A DNA stretch of 64,000 nucleotides from Lachnospiraceae bacterium (lineage in GTDB: Bacteria > Bacillota > Clostridia > Lachnospirales > Lachnospiraceae), in the NCBI GenBank assembly GCA_016282745.1, contig JAEELL010000134.1, forward strand, positions 35,582 through 99,581. Direction: 5' to 3'. Every line of letters begins with the position of its first letter. Position 1 is the first letter of the stretch. The notes under the pieces were generated by a model. The model saw only the letters and a program-made list of their open reading frames with translations, was not told where the DNA came from and did no database searches. A program made the position numbers and the translations under genes. Positions 36,265 to 44,227 of the stretch are shown here, one piece after another.

Positions 36265-37179
36265 CTATTTATTCATAGCTTCAGCAACAACAGCAGCAAG
36301 TGCGATTGAGTTAACCTTTACTTCGAATTCATCTGAACGTGATGTAAGGATAACAGGAGCGCTTGTACCTGTTAAGATGTTACCGTTCTTGCAGTCAGCA
36401 GTGTGAACTAAACACTTGTATGTAATGTTACCTGCCTGAATGTCTGGGAACAATAATACATCAGCATCACCTACGATCTTTCTGTTAGTAGTTCCCTTGT
36501 GGAATGCAGCCTGTGGCTCAATAGCAAGGTCAAGTGAAAGAGGACCGTCAACGATACATCCTGTAATCTTTCCTTCTTCGTTCATCTTTGTGAGTGCTTC
36601 AGCATCAACTGTACATGGCATCTTTGGATTAACAACCTCAACAGCTGCAAGAGGAGCAACCTTTGGACACTCAACACCACATGCGTGAGCGATTTCTACT
36701 GTGTTAGAAATAATCTGTGCTTTTGTATCAAGATCAGGATATGGAACGAACGCAACATCTGATAAGAATAAAAGATGATCCATACCTTTAATTTCAAATA
36801 CACAAACATGAGATAAAGTCTTGTCTGTTCTAAGACCAACCTCTTTGTCAAGTACACTTCTAAGGAAAGACTTTGTATCAATAAGTCCTTTCATGTACAT
36901 ATCTGCCTTACCGTCATGAACAAGCTTAACAGCAGTTCTTGCAGCTTCGATAGGGTCTTTAACATCGATAATTTCAAAATCCTTAACATCCATCTTAAGA
37001 ACACTAGCGATTGTTCTGATTTTTTCTTCATCACCAACTAAAATAGCTTCAGCAATATTACGTTCTTTTGCAGCTTTAACAGCTTCTAATACTGCATCGT
37101 CCTGAGCGCAGGCAACAGCAACTTTCTTAAGAGAGCATTCTGCTACCTTTGCAAGTAAATCGTCAAAACTCTTACTCAT
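36265..37179 (-). CDS. ptb: Phosphate butyryltransferase
   Basis: Converts butyryl-CoA and phosphate to butyryl phosphate and CoA. 304 residues of the PTA_PTB family; visible features are the KGLIDTKSFLRSVL segment (about 95-108), VDGPLSLDLAI (about 210-220) and FPDIQAGNITYKC (about 250-262). Codon bias is high. Its own promoter is found upstream, so ptb-buk is a separate transcription unit from the thl-etfA operon about 13 kb away. Use of Ptb-Buk instead of butyryl-CoA:acetate CoA-transferase is known in Coprococcus and some Butyrivibrio. Confidence 0.95.
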   Translation of the reverse strand: MSKSFDDLLAKVAECSLKKVAVACAQDDAVLEAVKAAKERNIAEAILVGDEEKIRTIASVLKMDVKDFEIIDVKDPIEAARTAVKLVHDGKADMYMKGLIDTKSFLRSVLDKEVGLRTDKTLSHVCVFEIKGMDHLLFLSDVAFVPYPDLDTKAQIISNTVEIAHACGVECPKVAPLAAVEVVNPKMPCTVDAEALTKMNEEGKITGCIVDGPLSLDLAIEPQAAFHKGTTNRKIVGDADVLLFPDIQAGNITYKCLVHTADCKNGNILTGTSAPVILTSRSDEFEVKVNSIALAAVVAEAMNK

Positions 37180-37209
37180 TTTGTATACCTCTTTTTTATT
37201 TATTTTTTT

Positions 37210-37236
37210 CGGTTACTTTCTTATTAAATGTAACCG
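37210..37236 (-). other. Hairpin or operator in the ptb leader
   Basis: CGGTTAC (37210-37216) and GTAACCG (37230-37236) form a 7-bp perfect inverted repeat with a 13-base loop, between the ptb promoter and the ribosome site. Confidence 0.5.
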
Positions 37237-37252
37237 TGTTTAACCATATTAA

Positions 37253-37281
37253 ATAGTAGCACTTAGCGAAATAAAGGTCAA
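37253..37281 (-). promoter_or_regulatory. Promoter of ptb-buk
   Basis: On the minus strand TTGACC (37276-37281), a 17-base spacer, and an extended -10 TGC+TACTAT (37253-37258). No Rex-like box is present here, unlike the thl promoter. Confidence 0.72.
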
Positions 37282-37302
37282 GGATAAATGAAAAGTCTAA
37301 TC

Positions 37303-37553
37303 CCCCAGCTATGCTGGGGAGAATAGAGTAAGTTGAATGAAAGTATAAGGATGTTGAAATTATTGCGGGTGCAGTGTGCGAGGATCACATACATTTGAGT
37401 GTTGCAATTCCACCAAAGATAAGTATATTATACTTTATGGGATATCTTAAAGGAAAAAGTACACTTATGATATATGACATACATCCGGAGTTACAAAGCA
37501 AGTGGGATAAAGCTTTCTGGGCAAGAGGATATTACGCGGAAACATTTTTATAA
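37303..37553 (+). pseudogene. IS200/IS605 tnpA remnant with left-end hairpin
   Basis: The frame 37341-37553 encodes about 70 residues of a Y1 (HUH) transposase: EDHIHLSVAIPPK carries the His-x-His metal motif, followed by MGYLKGKSTLMIYD and FWARGYYAETFL, all typical of IS200 TnpA. The start, the N-terminal third and the C-terminal helix with the catalytic Tyr are missing, so it is dead. CCCCAGC-TAT-GCTGGGG (37303-37319) just upstream has the form of the subterminal hairpin that TnpA recognises at the element's left end, now brought next to the C-terminal half by an internal deletion. No tnpB is present. It marks the left edge of the accessory block 37.3-39.3 kb. Confidence 0.75.
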
Positions 37554-37603
37554 AAAAGAAAGGAATATGTGAGCATAATTTTTTTATATGCATACAAGGT
37601 AAT

Positions 37604-38440
37604 ATGGAAAAAAGAGTAATATTTATTATTGAAACTACGAATTATCAGGTTCCATGGGAAGTTCAACATAGTTTGGACAGATTAAGAATAAAGTTAAAGA
37701 AGTATATTTGTAATAAATTTAATTCAACTTTATATTATGATTTAAATTTGGATAATGAATTATATAAACAGGTTTTAAATTTGAAAGAATTATATGGAGA
37801 AGAGTTAAATTTACAAACTCAATATAAAATAAAATATACCGAAGATGAATTGAGTGAGGCGGTTGCATTTATTCCAAAGTTCACAAAAGTTCAGTTAGAA
37901 GAATATGGGGATGACAATATGACGCATAATGAAATCTGTGAGAAATGTGGTGTCAGCAAAATGGCAGATAAATTTATAGCAAATCCTGACGGTAAAACTA
38001 AGAAGTTAAATACGGGAGATTTTGTTATTAAATGCGGTGACCAGATAGATGAGTTATACGGAATATCTAAATATATGTTTGATAATATGTCAGATGAAAA
38101 TCTGCAAAAAGGATTCAAACCTATTTTGGCAAAAAGAGGAAAGGAACCATTTGGATATGGATTCTATGGTGAAAAAGAAATAGATTTATATAATGACAAT
38201 TATACATATGATATATGTTGTGAAAAATGTAAATCTATTTTAGCAATTGAAAATAAAAAAATAGAGGAACCTTGTATTTTTTATATAAAAGAAGAGGTGG
38301 ATTTTATAACTTTTCCAGTTTGTGTTTCAAGACAGTTTTATGATAAAAATCAGGTTTCAATTGTGAGTCCGGAATTATATAGTTATATTATTGATAAAGT
38401 AAAAGATGCTGAATTTATTCCAGTGTTTCTATCAAAATAA
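37604..38440 (+). CDS. Double-CxxC protein, probable immunity protein (SitI6-like)
   Basis: Cytoplasmic protein of 278 residues. A Gln/Tyr-rich N-terminal half (1-105) precedes two Cys pairs, CEKCG (about 110-114) and CEKCKS (about 206-211), that probably bind zinc, and a C-terminal VSRQFYDKNQVSIVSPELYSYIIDKV segment. The next gene is a paralog with the same order. The architecture resembles the double-CXXCG family first seen in Myxococcus and now named SitI6-type immunity proteins for polymorphic toxins. That match is from memory of the motif pattern and spacing, so it is an inference. No cognate toxin lies next to it. There is no clear Shine-Dalgarno before the ATG. AT-rich codon use differs from house-keeping neighbours. 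Confidence 0.55.
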   Translation: MEKRVIFIIETTNYQVPWEVQHSLDRLRIKLKKYICNKFNSTLYYDLNLDNELYKQVLNLKELYGEELNLQTQYKIKYTEDELSEAVAFIPKFTKVQLEEYGDDNMTHNEICEKCGVSKMADKFIANPDGKTKKLNTGDFVIKCGDQIDELYGISKYMFDNMSDENLQKGFKPILAKRGKEPFGYGFYGEKEIDLYNDNYTYDICCEKCKSILAIENKKIEEPCIFYIKEEVDFITFPVCVSRQFYDKNQVSIVSPELYSYIIDKVKDAEFIPVFLSK

Positions 38441-38487
38441 AACACATTACTATTAAATAATACGAAGATTTAGTACCAGAGGTGAAT

Positions 38488-39291
38488 ATGAAAATAGATG
38501 CTAAAATATCAATATCTGTTTACGAAGAATTTTGCACAGAAGAAAAACTAGAAGAGGAAAAGGTATTACGTGAAAAATTACAGCCATACATAGTAGGTGA
38601 TGCAGGAATTGTATTAGGGGATATTTATAGAGTTGACTATCCGAGTGAAATCTTTAGCGAAATACTTAAATTTGCAGACAATAAGGAGCAGGTTCACTTA
38701 ATGATAGAATATCTATTTGATTATAGTGAAGAAGAATTGGCGAAGGCAAGGATGTTCTTGTTAAATCCTAAAAAATTCTATAATCAAAGTAAAGAATATA
38801 ATGAATATCCTTGTGATGCTTGTGGATGTAGAATTTTAAAAAATAATTTAAATGTTGGAAAAAAAATAAAAGGTGGTACAACAAAACGTATTTATAAGTT
38901 TGGAGAAGAAATAGAAGAATTAATATGTTTGTCAGTTGATTTGTACAACGCAATAATTGAAAAAGGGGTTAATTCTACAGATTTTAGTCCTGTTTATTGT
39001 GGAAAAGAATTACAAGCATATGCCTTTACGCCTCAAAATGAATACAGAATTATTTCAAATAATAACGAGTATAAAAAATGTGATGTATGTGGAAGGGAAT
39101 ATGGATTATGGGATCCGGATAGATATGATATAGAGCAGTTTACATTGTGTGGTGAAGTTGATTTTTCGGAACATGATGTTTTAAAAACTGACATCTATTA
39201 TGAGAGAGAACAAAGAATTTTACTAAGTCCAAAATTATATAATATAATAAAAGACTATATAAATTCCGATGATGTCACAGTTATTTTTTAA
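38488..39291 (+). CDS. Double-CxxC protein, paralog of the preceding gene
   Basis: 267 residues, same plan as the upstream protein: CDACGC (about 110-115) and CDVCGREYGLWD (about 195-206), a middle KFGEEIEELICLSVDLYNAIIEKG segment corresponding to CGDQIDELYGISKYMFDNM of the neighbour, and the same ILLSPKLYNIIKDYI ending. Both Cys pairs probably hold one zinc. GAGGTG lies just before ATG 38488; GTG 38482 is also possible. Two diverged tandem copies are typical of stacked immunity genes left after toxin exchange, so I read the pair as orphan SitI6-like immunity genes; other zinc-ribbon functions cannot be excluded. Confidence 0.55.
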   Translation: MKIDAKISISVYEEFCTEEKLEEEKVLREKLQPYIVGDAGIVLGDIYRVDYPSEIFSEILKFADNKEQVHLMIEYLFDYSEEELAKARMFLLNPKKFYNQSKEYNEYPCDACGCRILKNNLNVGKKIKGGTTKRIYKFGEEIEELICLSVDLYNAIIEKGVNSTDFSPVYCGKELQAYAFTPQNEYRIISNNNEYKKCDVCGREYGLWDPDRYDIEQFTLCGEVDFSEHDVLKTDIYYEREQRILLSPKLYNIIKDYINSDDVTVIF

Positions 39292-39310
39292 ATAATTATT
39301 TGTAATTAGA

Positions 39311-39366
39311 AAATCTCACAGTTTAAAACAATTATTATGATGTTTTAACTGTGGGATTTTTTTTTC
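39311..39366 (+). terminator. Terminator after the double-CxxC pair
   Basis: AAATCTCACAGTTTAAAACA pairs with TGTTTTAACTGTGGGATTT (one bulge, few mismatches) followed by ten T. Confidence 0.82.
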
Positions 39367-39371
39367 TATTA

Positions 39372-39380
39372 TGTTATAAT
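39372..39380 (+). promoter_or_regulatory. Extended -10 before the charged membrane protein
   Basis: TG-T-TATAAT places the transcript start near 39387. A -35 box is not obvious. Confidence 0.5.
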
Positions 39381-39384
39381 TACC

Positions 39385-39454
39385 AAGGCAGATTAGTATT
39401 ATCTTTGGCAAGAACGCCAAGAGAATTCATGTATAGTCTTAAATAAATCTGCTT
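39385..39454 (+). ncRNA. Structured 5' leader, closed by a 10-bp helix
   Basis: AAGGCAGATT (39385-39394) pairs fully with AATCTGCTTT (39446-39455, one G-U). Inside is a second stem, CTTTGGC-AAGAAC-GCCAAGAG (39403-39423). The element begins right at the predicted transcript start and ends 29 bases before the ATG of the next gene. I do not recognise it as a known riboswitch class; it may be a stability element. Confidence 0.45.
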
Positions 39455-39483
39455 TACCATAATAATTGTGAGGAGAAATAGAT

Positions 39484-40434
39484 ATGGGATTATTTGATGA
39501 TGAGAAAAAAGTCAATGATGCAGACAGAGATGATTTCTTTTCTGGAGAGGATTGTTCTGAAAGAGAATTTATAGAGATTGATGAGACTGACGAAGACGAA
39601 GCGGATCAGGATAGTTTCTTTGGCGATGACAATGAGGATTATGATGATTATAGCGATGATAATGATGATGGCTATAATGATGAATCGGAAGATTATGATG
39701 ACGATAATTATAATGGAGAATCAGATGATTACGATGATGAATCATACCGGGATGATGATGCAACAGACGGTAATAATTATGGACCGGAAGATGATTATTA
39801 TGATGGTGATGATAATTACGGAGACGATAATTATAACGATGAAGGTTATGATGAAGAAGATTACGACGATGAAGTAAATGACGATGACAGTGATAACGAC
39901 TACAAAAAACGTCTTATTGTTATGTGGGCTTCAATCGGAGTAGTTGTGGTTGTTGTAATTGCATGCATTATTCTGGCTCATACTATGATGAATCCTAAAG
40001 ATGACAAACCGGCAGTAACTACAGAAAAAACAACTACTGAAGAAGAGACAACTAAAGAAAAGAAGAAAACAAAGAAGCAGGATGACAAGAAGCAGGAAGA
40101 GACAAAAAAGAAAGACGAGACAAAAAATGTGACTAAGAAATCAAAAGATAATGAAGATGAAGAAGAAGATGATGATGACGATTACTGGGGAGAAGATGAC
40201 GAGACAGAACCGGAAGAAGTAACGGAAAAGGAAACGGATGATATTGAGGTTGTAACTATGCCACCAAAGGAAAATGAAACAGAGCCTTCAAAAGAAAACA
40301 AGACAGAGGCTCCTAAGGAAGAAAAAACAGAGAAGGTTGAACCTCCAAAAGAGACTGAAAAGTCTGAACCTGCACCGGAAACTCAGGACAATTCAGTGGA
40401 AAATGAACCTGCGCCGGAGGATGCAGGAAATTAG
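39484..40434 (+). CDS. Highly charged single-pass membrane protein
   Basis: 316 residues of low complexity. An intensely acidic Asp/Tyr/Asn/Glu repeat region (1-138, many DDYDDD and DNYGDDNY units) is cytoplasmic, one membrane helix follows (about 142-166, MWASIGVVVVVVIACIILAH), and the outside part is Thr/Glu/Lys/Pro-rich with repeated KETE and EPPKE motifs. It is not recognised as an enzyme or named family. AGGAGA precedes the ATG. The DNA of the acidic part is a degenerate GAT/TAT repeat, so length variation is likely. It might be a scaffold or spacer at the membrane; no function is claimed. Confidence 0.65.
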   Translation: MGLFDDEKKVNDADRDDFFSGEDCSEREFIEIDETDEDEADQDSFFGDDNEDYDDYSDDNDDGYNDESEDYDDDNYNGESDDYDDESYRDDDATDGNNYGPEDDYYDGDDNYGDDNYNDEGYDEEDYDDEVNDDDSDNDYKKRLIVMWASIGVVVVVVIACIILAHTMMNPKDDKPAVTTEKTTTEEETTKEKKKTKKQDDKKQEETKKKDETKNVTKKSKDNEDEEEDDDDDYWGEDDETEPEEVTEKETDDIEVVTMPPKENETEPSKENKTEAPKEEKTEKVEPPKETEKSEPAPETQDNSVENEPAPEDAGN

Positions 40435-40502
40435 GAATGCTCAGATGAAGAGCTAGTCTTGAACTGACTTCATATATTTAAAAAGAAAGCGAAACATTAG
40501 AC

Positions 40503-42383
40503 ATGAACCTTTTAACAATGGACAATATTGATAAGGCATACACGGATAAAATTCTGCTTGAAAATGCCAGCTTCAGTATTCAGGAAAATGAAAAAATTGG
40601 AATTCTTGGTATTAACGGGATGGGAAAGTCTACCCTTTTAAAACTTATTGCAGGAGTTGAGTTGCCTGACAATGGAAAGATTGTTATGGGTAATAATATA
40701 AGAATAGGTTATCTGGCTCAGGAACCGGATTTTACTGATGATATGACAATGATAGAGGCTGCGGTAAGTGCAGATCCTGCCTTTGCAAATGATATGGCAA
40801 AAATATCTGAGGCAAAGTCTATGCTAAACAAACTGGGAATGACTGATTATGACAAGAAGATTGGAGAACTCTCAGGTGGTCAGAAGAAGAGAGTTTCTTT
40901 GGTTAGTGTTCTGATTAATCCTGTTGATATTCTACTTCTTGATGAGCCGACTAACCATTTGGACAATGAGATGTCAGACTGGCTTGAGGATTATCTTATT
41001 AAGACAAGATGTGCCATAGTTATGGTTACACATGACAGATATTTTCTCGATAGAATTTCTACCAGAATTGTTGAAGTTCACAGGGGCAATATTTACAGTT
41101 ATCCCGGAAATTATTCAGAGTATATCAGACTTAAAGAAGCAAGAATTGCCAGCGAATTTGCCAGCGAGAGAAAGCGTCAGAGTATTTTAAGGACGGAGCT
41201 TGAGTGGCTTGCAAGGGGAGCGAGAGCAAGAAGTACAAAGCAAAAAGCACACATTCAGCGAATAGAAGAAATGCAAAGAGTGAGTGCACCAAGACTTGAA
41301 TCTACAGTTGAGATGGATTCCATTGCCACAAGAATGGGAAAGAAAACTATTGAGCTTTCACATATTACAAAAGGTTACGACGGAAAAGTTCTTATAAATG
41401 ATTTTACATATAACTTTCTTCGAAATGACAGAATAGGCTTTATTGGGCCAAACGGTTGTGGAAAAAGTACGCTGATTAAGATTATTACAGGTCTGATTGA
41501 ACCTGACAGCGGTAGTGTTGAAATAGGAACTACAATAAAGATTGGTTATTTTTCGCAGGAAAACGAAGCCCTTGATGACAGTAAAAAGGTTATCGATTAC
41601 GTTAAGGAAATTGGCGAGTTTATTCCTACAAAAGACGGAAGTATCAGTGCATCAAAGATGCTTGAGAGATTTCTGTTTGAGGGTTCAATTCAGCATTCTT
41701 TAATTGGAAAACTATCAGGTGGTGAAAAGAGAAGACTATATCTTCTCCGTATTTTGATGGGGGCTCCGAATGTTCTTATTCTTGATGAGCCAACCAATGA
41801 TCTTGATATTGAGACTCTCACTATACTGGAAGATTATCTTGATGAGTTTGCGGGAATTATTATTACTGTATCTCATGACAGATATTTCCTTGACAGAGTG
41901 GTTACAAGGATATTTGCATATGAGGATAACGGACATCTGCAGCAGTATGAGGGAGGTTACTCAGATTACAGTATTGCATTTGCCATAAGGCATCCGGAGG
42001 GATTATCAGGGCAGACCGGTTCTGACAAAAATCCAGGGAAAATAAATGGTGGCAACCAGTTAGGAAATAATATAAAAGAGTCTGCAGGAAGTGATGGAAA
42101 AGCTTCAGTAGAAACTAAAAACAAAGGAATGAAAAAACTCAAATTCTCATTTAATGAGCAGAGAGAATTTGAAACTATAGACGAAGATATTGAAAATCTC
42201 GAGAGTGAACTGGAAGAACTGGACAGACTTATTATGGAGAATGCCACAGTATCCGGCAAACTTGCTGAATTGACACAGCAGAGAGAAAAGACACAGGCAA
42301 AACTTGATGAGAAGATGGAGAGATGGATATATCTCAATGATCTTAATGAGAGAATTGCAAATGGAGAGATGGTAGAAGCGTGA
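40503..42383 (+). CDS. uup: ABC-F family ATPase, Uup type
   Basis: Soluble protein of 626 residues with two ABC ATPase domains and no membrane part. Walker A motifs are GINGMGKST (about 38-46) and GPNGCGKST (about 317-325); signatures LSGGQKKR and LSGGEKRR; Walker B LLLDEPTNHLD and LILDEPTNDLD. The linker between domains has EWLARGARARSTKQKAHIQR, typical of Uup. A C-terminal coiled coil (about 545-620, after a Gly/Asn-rich linker) matches the Uup DNA/RNA-binding tail. ABC-F proteins act on the ribosome E site; Uup also affects transposon excision. The stop overlaps the GTG of the next gene (GTGA), so it is coupled to the ABC exporter. Confidence 0.87.
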   Translation: MNLLTMDNIDKAYTDKILLENASFSIQENEKIGILGINGMGKSTLLKLIAGVELPDNGKIVMGNNIRIGYLAQEPDFTDDMTMIEAAVSADPAFANDMAKISEAKSMLNKLGMTDYDKKIGELSGGQKKRVSLVSVLINPVDILLLDEPTNHLDNEMSDWLEDYLIKTRCAIVMVTHDRYFLDRISTRIVEVHRGNIYSYPGNYSEYIRLKEARIASEFASERKRQSILRTELEWLARGARARSTKQKAHIQRIEEMQRVSAPRLESTVEMDSIATRMGKKTIELSHITKGYDGKVLINDFTYNFLRNDRIGFIGPNGCGKSTLIKIITGLIEPDSGSVEIGTTIKIGYFSQENEALDDSKKVIDYVKEIGEFIPTKDGSISASKMLERFLFEGSIQHSLIGKLSGGEKRRLYLLRILMGAPNVLILDEPTNDLDIETLTILEDYLDEFAGIIITVSHDRYFLDRVVTRIFAYEDNGHLQQYEGGYSDYSIAFAIRHPEGLSGQTGSDKNPGKINGGNQLGNNIKESAGSDGKASVETKNKGMKKLKFSFNEQREFETIDEDIENLESELEELDRLIMENATVSGKLAELTQQREKTQAKLDEKMERWIYLNDLNERIANGEMVEA

Positions 42384-44227
42384 AGAAATTATTAGTTTAC
42401 TTAACGGACTATAAAAAAGAATCAGTACTCGCCCCGTTGCTTAAGATGACGGAGGCGGGATTCGAATTATTTGTACCATTAGTTATTGCACAGATAATAG
42501 ATAATGGTATTAATACGGGCAACAAGGCATTTATTCTGAAAATGGGATTGCTGTTATTGCTTCTTGCAGCAGTGGGACTTGCATGTTCGGTGACGGCGCA
42601 GTATTTTGCGGCAAGAGCTGCTACAGGATTTTCTGCAAGTTTAAGACACGGATTGTTCAAACATATTGAAGGGCTATCATTTTCAGAACTTGACAAAGCC
42701 GGAACATCTACACTTATTGTCAGGCTGACAAGTGATATAAATCAGACACAAAATGGCGTAAATATGGTTTTACGTCTATTTTTGCGTTCGCCGATTATTG
42801 TTATAGGCGCTATGATTATGGCATTTACTGTCAATTTCAATGTGGCGCTTATTTTTGTTGTCACAATTCCGGTGCTCACTGTTGTGGTTGGGATTATCAT
42901 GAAAGTCACTATTCCACTTTATAAGAAGGTTCAGAACAAACTTGACGATGTAACACTTAAGACAAGAGAAAGTCTTACCGGTGTCAGGGTAATCAGAGCT
43001 TTTAACAAAGAGGAAGAGGAAGTTAAGTCATACAATAAAGAGGTGGATGAATTAAATGTAATGCAGCTTTTTGTTGGTCGTATTTCTGCATTTATGAATC
43101 CATCAACATTTATTATTGTAAATGTTGCCACTATTTTTGTAATTGTCTCAGGGGCAGTTCAGGTAAATGAAGGCATCATAACTCAGGGTGAAGTTGTTGC
43201 TCTTGTAAGTTACATGTCCCAGATTCTTGTGGAACTGATAAAGTTTGCAAATCTAATTATTACAGTTACTAAAGCTATTGCCTGTGCAAACAGAATTGGT
43301 GACATTCTTGAACTTGAGTCTTCAATGGAAGATGGACAGTTTGATTCAAAAATCAATTCAGGTGATAAGTCATCAGAAGCAGGAGAAAAAACAATTGACA
43401 ATACAGAATCAATAATGAGTGAAGGAAATGATTCATCAGAGCATAGTAAAAGAAAGAGCGTTAGTGTAAAAAGCGCAGAAAATATCTGCGTTGAATTTAA
43501 GAATGTTTCACTTAAATACGCACAGTCAAAAGAAGAGTCTTTGACTAATTTGTCTTTCAAGGCAACGAAGGGAGAGACTATTGGAATTATCGGAGGAACA
43601 GGCTCCGGTAAGACCACTGTTGTATCACTTATTCCGAGATTTTATGATGCCACAAGCGGTGAAGTCTTAGTGAATGGAATCAACGTAAAGGAATATAAGC
43701 TGGAGTCTTTGCGAGACAAAATAGGAAATGTTTTGCAGAAGGCAGTTTTGTTTAAAGGAACCATCAGAAGTAATCTCTTGTGGGGCAATGAAGATGCAAC
43801 GGAAGATGATATTATTGACGCACTGAAACAATCCCAGGCCTATGAATTTGTGGCAAAGATGGAAAAGGGAATTGATTCCGAAGTTGTTCAGGGTGGAAAG
43901 AATTTTTCCGGAGGGCAAAGACAGAGACTTTCCATTGCAAGAGCATTGGTTAAGAAACCGGAAATCCTTATTCTTGATGACAGCTCTTCGGCACTTGATT
44001 ATGCAACAGATGCAAAACTTAGAGCTGCTCTTAAGGAGTTAAAGGATACGACTGTATTTATTATTGCCCAGAGAACATCTTCAATTATGCATGCTGATAA
44101 GATTATTGTTCTTGAAGATGGAGAGGTTGCAGGAATTGGAAATCATGACACACTCTTAAAAGAGTGTGAGGTATACAGAGAAATCTATGATTCTCAGTTT
44201 GATAAAAAGCGCAGGGGGGCAATGTAA
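42380..44227 (+). CDS. ABC exporter subunit with degenerate catalytic site
   Basis: Half-transporter of 615 residues: six membrane helices (about 15-310) and one ATPase domain (about 370-605). Walker A is GGTGSGKTT, signature FSGGQRQRL, but Walker B ends ILILDDSSSALD, with Asp in place of the catalytic Glu. That is normal for the A-type partner of heterodimeric exporters such as BmrC/LmrC. The linker between domains (about 317-370) is long and Ser/Glu-rich. It starts at GTG 42380 inside the uup stop and ends in a TAATG overlap with the partner gene. Such pairs export drugs or lipids; the substrate is not known. Confidence 0.9.
   Translation: MKKLLVYLTDYKKESVLAPLLKMTEAGFELFVPLVIAQIIDNGINTGNKAFILKMGLLLLLLAAVGLACSVTAQYFAARAATGFSASLRHGLFKHIEGLSFSELDKAGTSTLIVRLTSDINQTQNGVNMVLRLFLRSPIIVIGAMIMAFTVNFNVALIFVVTIPVLTVVVGIIMKVTIPLYKKVQNKLDDVTLKTRESLTGVRVIRAFNKEEEEVKSYNKEVDELNVMQLFVGRISAFMNPSTFIIVNVATIFVIVSGAVQVNEGIITQGEVVALVSYMSQILVELIKFANLIITVTKAIACANRIGDILELESSMEDGQFDSKINSGDKSSEAGEKTIDNTESIMSEGNDSSEHSKRKSVSVKSAENICVEFKNVSLKYAQSKEESLTNLSFKATKGETIGIIGGTGSGKTTVVSLIPRFYDATSGEVLVNGINVKEYKLESLRDKIGNVLQKAVLFKGTIRSNLLWGNEDATEDDIIDALKQSQAYEFVAKMEKGIDSEVVQGGKNFSGGQRQRLSIARALVKKPEILILDDSSSALDYATDAKLRAALKELKDTTVFIIAQRTSSIMHADKIIVLEDGEVAGIGNHDTLLKECEVYREIYDSQFDKKRRGAM

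Noticed and set aside
39569..39877. His-rich and Met-rich ORFs in other frames of the acidic membrane protein gene
   Set aside because: They are frame shadows of the GAT/TAT repeat DNA.
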